35,309 nucleotides of DNA from Nitrospirota bacterium. GTDB lineage: Bacteria; Nitrospirota; Thermodesulfovibrionia; SZUA-242. The stretch spans positions 1-35,309 of the forward strand of contig JACRHH010000034.1 in assembly GCA_016212095.1 (NCBI GenBank), in the 5' to 3' direction. Position numbers and translations under genes: made by a program. Below the pieces are notes generated by a model. It did no database searches, was not told where the DNA came from, and was given only the letters and a program-made list of their open reading frames with translations. Of the stretch, positions 17,858-26,736 are shown one piece after another. Position 1 is the stretch's first letter. Each line of letters starts with the position of its first letter.

Positions 17858-19549
17858 ATGTACAGAAAACATTTCGGTCTCAGGGACAAGCCGTTCAATC
17901 TCACTCCTGATCCGGAGTATCTTTATGTGAGCAGGTTTCACAAGGAGGCTCTGGAACGTCTGCTTACGGTTTTGGGCGGTCAGAACCGGCTGGTTGTTTT
18001 CACCGGCGAGATTGGTTCGGGCAAGACGGTCATGCTCCGGACTTTTGCCAAGTATGTTCCGTCCGAGATCGGTTTTGTCCAGTTAAGCTACGCAGGCGAC
18101 AATCCGGCCCAGCTTCTTCAGGTTCTGCTCCACGAGCTTGGAGTTTCAGCCACGGTTTCCGGCATTGAGGCCCTGCGCGCCGAAATTCGAAGGGTGGTTG
18201 CCGAAAGGGCTAAAGACGGCGGCAAGATACTTTTCCTCATCGATGAGGCCCAGAACATTGGTCGCGCCGCACTTGAGGAAGTGGTTGGCCTGCTTGATAT
18301 CGAGGTTGCCGTCCGCCGGCCTGTCTTGATGGTTCTTGCCGGTCTTCCAAAGCTGAAGGAGCATTTTTCGCCGCCTGACGGCATCAATCTCAAGACCGAT
18401 GGCGTCACATGGTATCACCTTGGCCTGCTTTCGCCTGAAGAGGTGTCACGCTACATACGCAGGCGTCTGTCCGTTGCAGGATCCAGAAGCGCATCGATAT
18501 TCAACGATGACGCAATATTGGAGATAGCCAAGGCCTCCGGCGGCACGCCCCGCCTTATCAACATGATATGCGACACGGCGCTTCTGGACGGCTATTTCAT
18601 GGAAGAGAAGGTCATTACCCGTGAAATAGTCAGGGAAGTGCTGGATGAGCTCCTGTACAAGACGATGCCTGCCGCCGATGCGGCTCCCCGGAAGGAGGAG
18701 GTTAGTCTGGTTCCTGACATGGATCAGGCGGTGCCGGCCGAACCTGCGCCTTCGAAGGATTCCGTGCCTTTGGCGAAGACCGATGCTGCTTCCGCCGGGC
18801 GAAAAACCGTTGCTGCGGCAAAGAGCCGGGCGGTTGAATCCGGTCTGCAAACGGTTTCAGTCGTGAACGATCCGGTACGCGGCCTCCGCGACAAGGTTGG
18901 CGAGTTTGTGAAATCTTTGTCCGGCGCAGGGCTTCCGGAGGACGCGGTATTCGAGGCCTTGCGCGAGTATCTATGCATGGGCAAGAAGCCGTCCGACAGC
19001 GTTGTCAGGCATGTTCACGAGTGCAGGGGCGGCGATGCCATCAAGGACAGTGTTGCCCTGCCCTTGACCGTATTCATACTTGAAAAGAATGCCCGCATGA
19101 GCATGCATCTGGAAAACAAGTTCAATGAGATTGACATCGCGGTAAAGGTTTTCCATAACACCGAGGGTTTGTTTGAAGCGTTGGACGAGGCCGATTGCTA
19201 CGGCGTTCATATTCTGGTGGCCGACGTGGAGTTCTTTTCCGGCTCAGGCAGGGGGGATGTCCAAAGCGGAAAATCAGCGCTCGACCGGCTTCGTGGCGAA
19301 TTCCCCTACATCCCGATTATCATGACATCAGTTATTCCGCTTACAGCAATGAGGGCGAGGCTGCTTCAGCTCGGCTTGCCGATACTGTTGCACAAGCCTG
19401 ATCTGGGCAGCATGGATCTTTCACAGGTTCGGGATCACTTCAACCGGTTCTTCGACGAGGTGGCCGGAGTGATGAACGGCATTCATTCTTTAATGAACGG
19501 CTTCTTTTACCGTTTTCATGACTCAGCGAGAACCGCTGGTTACAGGTAA
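17858..19549 (+). CDS. ExeA/GspA-type AAA ATPase fused to a receiver-like domain
   Basis: 563 aa. The N-terminus (YRKHFGLRDKPFNLTPDPEY) is the signature of the ExeA/GspA and MSHA-MshM ATPase family, which helps assemble secretins or pili. Walker A is GEIGSGKT (50-57), Walker B ILFLIDE (124-130). An Ala-rich linker spans about 270-340. The C-terminal part (about 405-530) looks like a response-regulator receiver: Asp456 in LVADVEFF, Thr490-Ser491 in IIMTSV, and Lys513-Pro in LLHKPD match the phospho-Asp, Thr/Ser and Lys positions. The usual acidic pair is replaced by EKN in VFILEKN. Usual ExeA proteins instead carry a transmembrane helix and a peptidoglycan-binding domain, and neither is evident here. 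It lies 51 nt before a GspE-like gene, suggesting they work together. Confidence 0.8.
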   Translation: MYRKHFGLRDKPFNLTPDPEYLYVSRFHKEALERLLTVLGGQNRLVVFTGEIGSGKTVMLRTFAKYVPSEIGFVQLSYAGDNPAQLLQVLLHELGVSATVSGIEALRAEIRRVVAERAKDGGKILFLIDEAQNIGRAALEEVVGLLDIEVAVRRPVLMVLAGLPKLKEHFSPPDGINLKTDGVTWYHLGLLSPEEVSRYIRRRLSVAGSRSASIFNDDAILEIAKASGGTPRLINMICDTALLDGYFMEEKVITREIVREVLDELLYKTMPAADAAPRKEEVSLVPDMDQAVPAEPAPSKDSVPLAKTDAASAGRKTVAAAKSRAVESGLQTVSVVNDPVRGLRDKVGEFVKSLSGAGLPEDAVFEALREYLCMGKKPSDSVVRHVHECRGGDAIKDSVALPLTVFILEKNARMSMHLENKFNEIDIAVKVFHNTEGLFEALDEADCYGVHILVADVEFFSGSGRGDVQSGKSALDRLRGEFPYIPIIMTSVIPLTAMRARLLQLGLPILLHKPDLGSMDLSQVRDHFNRFFDEVAGVMNGIHSLMNGFFYRFHDSARTAGYR

Positions 19550-19600
19550 CATATTCTCCGCCTTCCTTGAAGGCGGCTGCACTTGCCGGGAGGATTTGCC

Positions 19601-21307
19601 TTGAGAAACAAACAGAAGATAGGCGAATTGCTTATCGATCTCAATATCATCAGCCGCGAGGATCTGGATCGCGCCATTCAGGAGCAGAAGCGCACCGGAC
19701 AGCGGCTTGGCGCGGTGCTGCTGAAGCTGAATCTGCTTTCCGAGGAGGATCTGGAGTATCTTCTCAGCCGTCAGTTGAACGTTCCGGCAATTAATCTTGA
19801 GCATTTCGCGATAACCGGCGAACTGCTGAATATCATTCCCGAAAAAATCATACGGAAGCATCTGGTGCTTCCGGTGCAGCTTGAGGGCAAGACGCTGACC
19901 GTTGCCATGGCCAACCCGAAGGATCTGATCCTGCTCGACGATCTGGCGTATGTTACCGGATACAAGATTGCTCCGGTTGTAACAGGCATCAGCGCGCTGC
20001 AGAACAAGATAAGCGAGATATTCGAAAAGCCGTCAGCCGGTTGGGAAAAGACGCTCGAAACCGATTCAACCGCCGATCTGGAAATTATCAAGGTCGAGAA
20101 GGATGTCAAGGAGGAAGACCTCGAAAAGGTATTCCAGTCCGCCGAGGAAGCGCCGGTTATCAAGCTTGTGAACGCCGTCATTCTTGCCTCGCTGGAGCAG
20201 GGCGCGACGCATGTTCACGTGGAACCGAGGGAAGACGGATTCGAGATATATCTGCGGATTGACGGCAAACTGAAACTGCTTGTAAAGCCGCCGCCGGTGC
20301 TGCGCCAGAACTTCATCAACCGCATGAAGATTCTAAGCAGCATCGACATCCTCAAGCGATTTGTGCCGGGCGAGGGCTATTTCAGGGCCAAGTCGAAGAA
20401 CATGTATTTCGACATCGACGTGGCCACTATTCCGTCGCTTCACGGCGAGCGCATGGTGATGACGTTCCAGCAGCCTTTTTCGAAGGAACGCCTTCGCCTG
20501 GACAACCTCGGTTTTGCTCCGGACACGCTTGAGCGGTTCAAGGCGCTTATAGGCCAGCAGAGAGGTTTCTTGCTTGTAACTGGCCCGCCCGACAGCGGAA
20601 AAAGTTCAACGCTATACGCGGCGCTCAACCACATCAAAAGCCCTGACAAGGCCATATTCACCTATGAGCGCACCGTAAAGAATCGCCTTGCCGGAATCAA
20701 CCAGGGCCAGCCGAACGAGAAGGCCGGTTACACCTACGAAATGGGCTTGCAGTCGCTCATCAAGCAGGACATGGATGTTTTGATGGTTGGCGAACTGATG
20801 ACGCGCGATGCGATAATGTCAACGCTCAACGCCTCGCTTTCGAACTCCAAGACGCTTGTGATGGGGCGGATACTCTCGAACGATACCATAGCCAGCATCC
20901 TGCTTATGGTTGACATGGATGTTCCGCCGTTCATGCTCTATTCGGCGCTAACCGCAATGTTGGGGCAGCGGCTTGTCCGCAGGCTTTGCCAGAAGTGCAT
21001 TGAGGATTTCGATCCGCCTGTCGAAATCGCGGCTGAAATAAGAAAACTTACAGGCACGGCGCGCCCAAGGCTGTTTCGGAGCAGGGGATGCCCGGCATGC
21101 GGCCTGACCGGCTACAAGGATCGCATCGGTCTTTTCGAACTGATTGAGCCGAATGATGAACTTCGTGACGCCATCCTCACCCGCGCCGAGCCGGCGGTTC
21201 TGAAAAGGGTTGCCGAGAGCATCGAATACAGGTCGTTCCGCGAGGACGGGCTTATCAAGGCGGCGGAAGGCCTGACCAGCTACGACGAGGTTTTGAGGCT
21301 GATATAG
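19601..21307 (+). CDS. Divergent GspE/PilB/MshE-like secretion ATPase
   Basis: About 568 aa from TTG 19601, with GGGAGG 7 nt upstream; an earlier in-frame TTG (19583) has no such site. The N-terminal MshEN/T2SSE-N region (IGELLIDLNIISREDLDRAI and the following) is followed by a PulE-like motor. Walker A GPPDSGKS (328-335) fits the consensus. Around Walker B it reads DVLMVGELMTRDA instead of the usual VGEIRDxET. The Asp box is altered (TYERTV for IEDPVE), and the His box (normally TLHTND) reads RILSND. The zinc cysteines are kept (463, 466, 497, 500). Such motors power pilus or type II secretion assembly. Loss of these motifs suggests weak or altered ATPase activity, or a structural role. No pilin or platform gene is nearby. 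Confidence 0.85.
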   Translation: MRNKQKIGELLIDLNIISREDLDRAIQEQKRTGQRLGAVLLKLNLLSEEDLEYLLSRQLNVPAINLEHFAITGELLNIIPEKIIRKHLVLPVQLEGKTLTVAMANPKDLILLDDLAYVTGYKIAPVVTGISALQNKISEIFEKPSAGWEKTLETDSTADLEIIKVEKDVKEEDLEKVFQSAEEAPVIKLVNAVILASLEQGATHVHVEPREDGFEIYLRIDGKLKLLVKPPPVLRQNFINRMKILSSIDILKRFVPGEGYFRAKSKNMYFDIDVATIPSLHGERMVMTFQQPFSKERLRLDNLGFAPDTLERFKALIGQQRGFLLVTGPPDSGKSSTLYAALNHIKSPDKAIFTYERTVKNRLAGINQGQPNEKAGYTYEMGLQSLIKQDMDVLMVGELMTRDAIMSTLNASLSNSKTLVMGRILSNDTIASILLMVDMDVPPFMLYSALTAMLGQRLVRRLCQKCIEDFDPPVEIAAEIRKLTGTARPRLFRSRGCPACGLTGYKDRIGLFELIEPNDELRDAILTRAEPAVLKRVAESIEYRSFREDGLIKAAEGLTSYDEVLRLI

Positions 21308-21331
21308 CAGGTTAGCATCTCCGAATGAGAC

Positions 21332-21363
21332 GGGCGCACACACCAGTGCGCCCCTTGTAATTT
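21332..21363 (+). terminator. Terminator-like hairpin after the GspE-like gene
   Basis: Arms GGGCGCAC (21332-21339) and GTGCGCCC (21346-21353) around the loop ACACCA, then CTTGTAATTT. It lies 24 nt after the stop of the GspE-like gene and before the helicase gene. The T-tail is interrupted, so efficiency is uncertain. Confidence 0.6.
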
Positions 21364-21420
21364 AAGGCCCGATACAAACCATATGGGCTGTGTCCGACGG
21401 GGCAGATACAGGGGGGAACA

Positions 21421-24400
21421 ATGCCGCGCATCTTCGACAACATCGAACTCGATCTTCTTCCGGCGCTGCGGGAAACTCTGGAGCTTGCCGAACGCTCCGA
21501 TTTCTGCGTCGGCTACTTCAACCTGCGCGGCTGGAAATCTATTGACGATCTTGTTGAGCAATGGGCGGGCGGGCCGGACAAGCAATGCCGATTGCTTGTC
21601 GGCATGCAGCGGCTGCCGCAGGATGATCTGCGTGAGGCCTACAGCCTCCTGCCAAACGAGGATCAAATGAGCAACCAGACGGTAATTCGTCTGAAACGCC
21701 GTTTGGCGGAGGAGTTCCGAGCCCAACTCACGATCGGCGCTCCCACAGATGGCGACGAAGCAGGCTTGCGGCGACTGTCCGGGCAGCTCAAAACAGGCAA
21801 GGTGGTCGTGAAGCTTTTTCTCCGGCACACGCTCCACGCAAAGCTCTACCTCTGCTTCCGTACAGACCCGAACAATCCTGTCACAGGTTTTCTAGGTTCC
21901 AGCAATCTCACTCTGTCCGGCCTTTCAAGACAGGGCGAACTGAATGTCGATGTGCTCGACCACGACGCCACGCGGAAGCTTGCCAAATGGTTTGAAGACC
22001 GCTGGGGCGACAGGTGGTGCGTGGACATCACGAAGGAACTGATTCAAGTCATCGACGAAAGCTGGGCGCGCGAGCTGCCGATTCCGCCATATCACATTTA
22101 TGTGAAGATGGCCTACCATCTGGCCGAGGAAGCGCGGGCCGGCCTGTCGGAGTTCAGTATTCCGGCTGATATGCGCGGAATTCTCCTTGAATTTCAGTCC
22201 GCGGCTGTTCGCATTGCGGCAAGGCATCTGGAAAAGCGCGGCGGCGTCATCCTCGGCGATGTCGTCGGGCTTGGCAAAACCCTGATGGCGACCGCGCTGG
22301 CGCGCATGTTTCAAGACCCGCCGCGCTCACTTGAAACGCTCATTCTTTGCCCGAAGAATCTCGTCGGCATGTGGGAGGACTACGGCTATCGCTATCGACT
22401 TTTCCCAAAAGTGGTCTCAATAACGCAAGCGCAAAACGTTCTGCCGGATCTTCCTCGTTACCGCCTGGTTATTATTGACGAGAGCCACAATCTGCGAAAC
22501 CGGGAAGGCAGGCGATGGTCTGTCATCCGGGATTACATTGTCCGAAACGACAGCCGCTGCATCCTGCTTTCGGCCACGCCGTACAACAAGGCCTATCTCG
22601 ATCTGGCCAACCAGCTTCGCCTTTTTCTGAGTCCCGATGACGTTGTCGGCATTAGGCCCGAAGAATACCTTCGTCGTGATTGCGACGGACGCGCCGACGA
22701 ATTCACGCGCCGTCATCAATGCCCGCTCAACTGTCTTGCCGCTTTTGAAAAGAGCGAGCACCCAGACGACTGGCGGGAGTTGATGCGCCTGTTCATGGTT
22801 CGCCGCACCCGCAGTTTTGTGGAGAGGAATTATGCGCTCACCCAGTGTCCGTCATGCTCCGCCAATTTGATGGCCACTCAGTCACGGTGTCCTCAATGTG
22901 GCCGGTGCAGGGAAGCCACTGATCGTCGTTTTCTGGCGCTTGAAGGCGGAACACGGTTTCATTTTCCGAAGCGGCAGCCCATGGCGCTTACCTTCAGCAT
23001 TCGTGACAACGATCCGGACGACCCATACGCCAGACTTTACTCGGACGCGGTTGTGGATCATATACGTCATCTCCATCTGCCGCGCTACGGTCTGGGCAAT
23101 TACCTGAAACCTGCATTCAACGCGCCGCCACATTCTTCGCAACTTTATCTGCCTGCACGCGCTGGAAAACGGCCTGCCGCTTCCAGTGGGCACGCAGGAT
23201 TCCGTGCTGTTCGACACGCGCGCCGACGACGCCGATCACGATGCCCAGACCACCGGCGCGCTCTTTGGAGGGGATGACAACGGCAGCGACGACCCGGATA
23301 ATGAGGCATCCGGACTTGATGCGTTTGCCGCTGAGGCCGCCAACGCCTATCGGCTTCTCCGCGAGGAACGCCGGAAACTCTTCGACTGGCTCCGGTCTGA
23401 CCTGTTCATCGAAAACCTTGCGAAGCATCTTCGCGAGGATGCGGAAAGACTGTATTCACTTCTGCAACTTGCCGGCGACTGGGAACCGGGCAAAGACAGG
23501 AAGCTCGCCAAGCTGGCGGAACTTCTCACGGAAACGCATTCCGGCGAAAAAGTGCTCGTTTTCTCCCAGTTTGCCGACACCGTCTGTTATCTGACCGGCC
23601 AGTTGCGAAGCCAGGGAATCCGGAATCTTGCCGGAGTCACCGGCGACGCCGAGAATCCGACGGAGGCGGCCCGGCGTTTCAGCCCTGAAAGCAACAATGC
23701 GAGAGAACACGTTCCGCCTGCCGACGAACTGCGGGTTCTTGTTGCCACGGATGTGCTTAGCGAGGGGCAGAACCTTCAGGATGCTTCGATCATAGTCAAC
23801 TACGATCTTCCGTGGGCCATCATCCGCCTCATCCAGAGAGAGCGGGCCGCGTGGATCGCATCGGGCAGCGGGCAGAGCGGATTCACTGCTACTCGTTTCT
23901 TCCAGCCGATGGCGTTGAGCGGCTTATCCGCCTGCGGGCGCGCGTTCGCCAGCGTCTTCAGGAGAATGCCGAGGTTGTGGGAACCGACGAGGCTTTCTTT
24001 GAAGACGAACGCCACGACGGCCTGCTTCACGACCTGTTCACCGAAAAGTCCGGCATTCTCGACGACCCGGAGGACAACGAGGTGGATCTTTCGTCACTGG
24101 CCTACCAGATATGGAAGAACGCAACCGACGCTGATTCGTCGCTAAAAAAAATCATTCCCGAACTGCCGGATGTGGTCTTTTCCACAAAAGCCATCGCCTC
24201 CGTTTCCACGAAACCCGAAAAGCCGGCGGGCGTCATGGTGTATGTCCGCACAGCCGACGACAACGACGCGCTGGCCTGGGTGGACGAGGAAGGCCGAACT
24301 GTTACCGAAAGCCAGCATGAAATCCTTCGCGCCGCCGCCTGCGATCCGGTAACGCTGCCGCTCCAGCGGCTGCCAAACCACCACCCGCTTGTGCGGAAAG

Positions 24401-24762
24401 CGGTTGAGGGTATCCAGAGCGAGAATTTCAACACCGGCGGCCAGCTCGGCAAGCCCGCCGCAGCCCGCCGACGGGTATATGACCGCCTCAAGGACTACGC
24501 GGCGGGCGTGAAAGGCACGCTCTTTGACGTCAGGCAGTTGCATCAGGCCATCGCCGCCATCTACGATAATCCGCTGACAGAGGCCAGCCGGGATATTCTT
24601 AACCGCGAGATGCGCGCCGGGATTGCCGACGAAAAACTTGTGGAGCTTGTTCTGTCCCTGCACGAGGAGGATCGCTTGTGTGTTCCGAAAGATGACGCCA
24701 AGGCAAGAGAGCCACGGATTATATGCTCGCTCGGAATCGCCAGGGAAAGGCCAACCACATGA
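21421..24762 (+). pseudogene. PLD plus SNF2-type helicase of a defence/restriction system, disrupted
   Basis: The gene runs through three open segments: 21421 to about 23110 (frame 1), about 23111 to 23840 (frame 2), and about 23840 to 24762 (frame 1 again). The N-terminal part has a phospholipase-D-like nuclease motif (HAKLYLC from His139, then [10 protein letters not shown]). The helicase core has Walker [10 protein letters not shown] (279-287), DESH (353-356), LLSATPYN, a CPSC/CPQC zinc finger, and motif VI split across the second break (LIQR, then RAGRVDRIGQ). Between GLGNYLKP and RHILRNF about 45-50 residues usual in this family seem missing, so the first break looks like a deletion. The second is an extra 2 nt in an AG repeat (23835-23842). 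An assembly error is possible. Partner proteins are usually large adenine methylases, matching the gene at 25290. Confidence 0.85.
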
Positions 24763-25286
24763 AACTTGCACCGCCGCTTGATACGCTAATTCTCACATTA
24801 CGCAAGCAGAGGGTTATTCTGGACGCTGATCTGGCTGAACTTTATGGCGCGACGACCAAGCGTCTCAATGAACAGGTCAAGCGCAATGCCGACCGGTTCC
24901 CGGAAGATTTTATGTTTCAATTGACCGCCGAGGAGTGGAGCAGCTTGAACCCTCTAAGGTCGCAAATTGCGACCTTAGAGGGAGGACGTGGGCGGCATCG
25001 CAAATATCTGCCTTTTGCTTTCACCGAGCACGGCGCACTGATGGCGGCGAATGTGCTCAACAGCCCGGAAGCCGTGAGCATGAGCGTCTATGTTGTGCGC
25101 GCCTTCATTAAACAGCGCGAAATCTTACTGGCCCAGACCGACGTGCTCAAGCGATTAGCCCAGATGGATGCCAAGCTCCTCAAGCATGACGACGCCCTGC
25201 GTATCATCTGGCGCGAGCTTCAGCCCCTTCTAACCCCGCCCGAAAAACCCAAACGGCGAATCGGATTTCACCGAAGCGAGGACTGA
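24759..25286 (+). CDS. ORF6N-domain DNA-binding protein
   Basis: 175 aa, starting at ATG 24759 and overlapping the helicase stop (ATGA). The ORF6N domain is clear: VILDADLAELYGATTKRLNE, the segment NADRFPEDFMFQLTAEEW, KYLPFAFTEHGALMAANVL and VVRAFIKQREIL. These proteins occur in phages and in restriction or defence islands and are thought to bind DNA. The C-terminal third is helical (LKRLAQMDAKLLKHDDALR). It appears intact, unlike its neighbours. A perfect 15-bp inverted repeat lies inside it at codons for NPLRSQIATLEGG. Confidence 0.88.
   Translation: MKLAPPLDTLILTLRKQRVILDADLAELYGATTKRLNEQVKRNADRFPEDFMFQLTAEEWSSLNPLRSQIATLEGGRGRHRKYLPFAFTEHGALMAANVLNSPEAVSMSVYVVRAFIKQREILLAQTDVLKRLAQMDAKLLKHDDALRIIWRELQPLLTPPEKPKRRIGFHRSED
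24951..24981 (+). repeat. Perfect 15-bp inverted repeat inside the ORF6N gene
   Basis: Left arm CCTCTAAGGTCGCAA, one central A, right arm TTGCGACCTTAGAGG: all 15 positions pair. It lies between the DNA-binding core and the FAFTEHG segment of the ORF6N coding sequence. It could be a binding site for the protein itself, an mRNA hairpin, or the mark of an inserted palindromic unit. Confidence 0.85.
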
Positions 25287-25289
25287 CCG

Positions 25290-26246
25290 ATGCCGATAAA
25301 CGTTTCCAGTGTCCGCAATCGACTTCAGGACTTCGATTTCACCAGGTTGTTCATTGAAGAACTTGGCTGGTCGCCTCCTTCCTCCAGCCGGCCGGTCTCG
25401 GCGCGGGCCGGAAGCATTTCTTACAACCGCACACCTATTGCCCAACTATCCGGCATAGGCGTGTTCGAGATCACCACGCCGGAGGACGAAATCCCGGACG
25501 CCAAGGCCCGCGTCGCCATTCACAAGCACGTGTCTGAGAATTGTTACGAAAATCTTCTTATCTTCCTCGACGACCGGCGAACGCAGAGCCTGTGGTTTTG
25601 GGGCAAGCGCGAAGGCTCGAAGATCCACCCCCGCGATCACCTGTATGTGAAGGGTCAGCCCGGTGATCTGTTCATCGGCAAGCTGGCCTCGATGGTCGTG
25701 GACATCAGCGAGCTGGACGCCGATGGCAATATCACCCTGACTGAAGTCGCCGACCGCCTCAAGAAAGCCCTCGACATTGCGCGCGTCACCAAAAAGTTCT
25801 ACGCCGAGTTTCAGGAACAACATCTGGCCTTTCTGGAGCTGATTCAGGGCATCCGCGACGAACGCGACCGGCACTGGTATGCCTCCGTGCTCCTGAACCG
25901 GCTGATGTTCATCTATTTCCTCCAGCGAAAGCTCTTTCTCGATAATGGCGATGGGCATTATCTCCAGAACAAGCTGGAACAGACCCGCGCCGCCTGCCTG
26001 ATCTGCACCACGCCAGAGTTCGACGATTTGGCGAAGGAAGCCGGACTGAAGAGCCACAAGAACGGCGCGGTCGATCCGGTCGAGCGGGCGAAACTCCGGG
26101 CTGAGCTGGATGGCCTGATCGCCCACCTCTACGGCCTGACCGAAGAGGAATTCGCGTACATCCTTACCACCTTCCCGCTGGTGGCCGATTCGGTGAAGGG
26201 AGCCGCTCTCGATGCGTACAGAGCCGTCGCGCGGGAGGGGGACTGA
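25290..26246 (+). pseudogene. Eco57I-like restriction-methylase, reduced to its N- and C-terminal ends
   Basis: 318 codons in one open frame. The first 215 or so (FDFTRLFIEELGWSPPSSSR, HLYVKGQPGDLFIGKLASMV, then YASVLLNRLMFIYFLQRKLF) match the N-terminal region of large (over 1000 aa) Eco57I-type restriction-methylases. The last 100 (RAELDGLIAHLYGLTEEEFA and YILTTFPLVADSVK) match their extreme C-terminus. The join is near EQTRAACLICTTPEF. The adenine-methylase core with its NPPY motif is missing, so an in-frame deletion of many hundred codons is inferred. Without it the protein cannot methylate. The gene lies 3 nt after the ORF6N gene and pairs with the helicase. Confidence 0.8.
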
Positions 26247-26249
26247 ACC

Positions 26250-26411
26250 ATGCCCGCGAAGAAGAAAGCCACAGTTGCAAAACTTTGCCCGCTCATTGTG
26301 GCGGTTCGCAGCCTCATTCAGTCGGCCCGCCATGCCGCCGTTCCGCTTCACTTGTCGAACGACGAGAAAGCTGGCCGGTTCAGACACGCTCCAGCACGTT
26401 TTTCAGCGTGA
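26250..26411 (+). pseudogene. Truncated DUF1016 (YhcG-like) N-terminal fragment
   Basis: A 53-codon frame starting 3 nt after the methylase remnant. MPAKKKATVAKLCPLIVAVR and SLIQSARHAA resemble the start of DUF1016/YhcG proteins (RNA/DNA nuclease-like, about 350 aa), where the next residues would be a QVxTNxEIGRRIVE-type motif. That motif is absent and unrelated sequence follows from about 26338, so the gene is cut short. The match rests on about 25 residues, so this is tentative. Confidence 0.45.
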
Positions 26412-26736
26412 ATATCAGGCGTCTGCGGAACTGCACCGGGCTTTCCACAATGCATATCGCCTTCAAGTTTTCAAAGCCGGAGACAAACCACGGTTGAGCG
26501 AGGGCGGGAACGTCCCATGTCCATGCCGGATTTTCAAGCCCTTGTTCATGGCAGATAAATTCGATGGTTGAGGCCCGGAGAGCGTCCACTTCGGGATTGC
26601 CGCCCGGTGTTGGCGCGGCAATCGCCGACATGTCATGCTCTCTGCGGAAATCGTCCACGAACTGCCTGAACGGCACTTCCCAATGGCCGTCTATTTCCCG
26701 CAATATCTCGTCTCTGTAATCGCGCAACGCCTTCAT
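26380..26736 (-). CDS. Conserved hypothetical protein, possibly toxin-antitoxin associated
   Basis: 118 aa on the minus strand, with good codon structure and no membrane helix. The C-terminal block PAWTWDVPALAQPWFVSGFE then NLKAICIVESPVQFRRRLIF resembles small proteins often found beside nucleotidyltransferase-type toxins; I recall this only loosely. No partner gene is seen on either side: downstream it runs into the truncated DUF1016 fragment. It is the only minus-strand gene in the island, so it may be a leftover of a separate module. Confidence 0.6.
   Translation of the reverse strand: MKALRDYRDEILREIDGHWEVPFRQFVDDFRREHDMSAIAAPTPGGNPEVDALRASTIEFICHEQGLENPAWTWDVPALAQPWFVSGFENLKAICIVESPVQFRRRLIFTLKNVLERV

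Noticed and set aside
14764-21307. Reading the VWA-ATPase cluster as a standard type IV pilus or type II secretion locus
   Set aside because: No pilin-like N-terminus, prepilin peptidase, GspF/PilC or secretin is present, and the GspE-like protein lacks key motifs.
23105-23842. Programmed ribosomal frameshifting in the helicase gene
   Set aside because: No slippery heptamer with a pseudoknot was seen, a block of family sequence is missing at the first break, and the second is a simple dinucleotide repeat.
25446-26387. 313-codon minus-strand frame opposite the methylase remnant
   Set aside because: The + strand frame has clear Eco57I-type homology at both ends; the minus frame has none and is a GC-rich antisense artefact.
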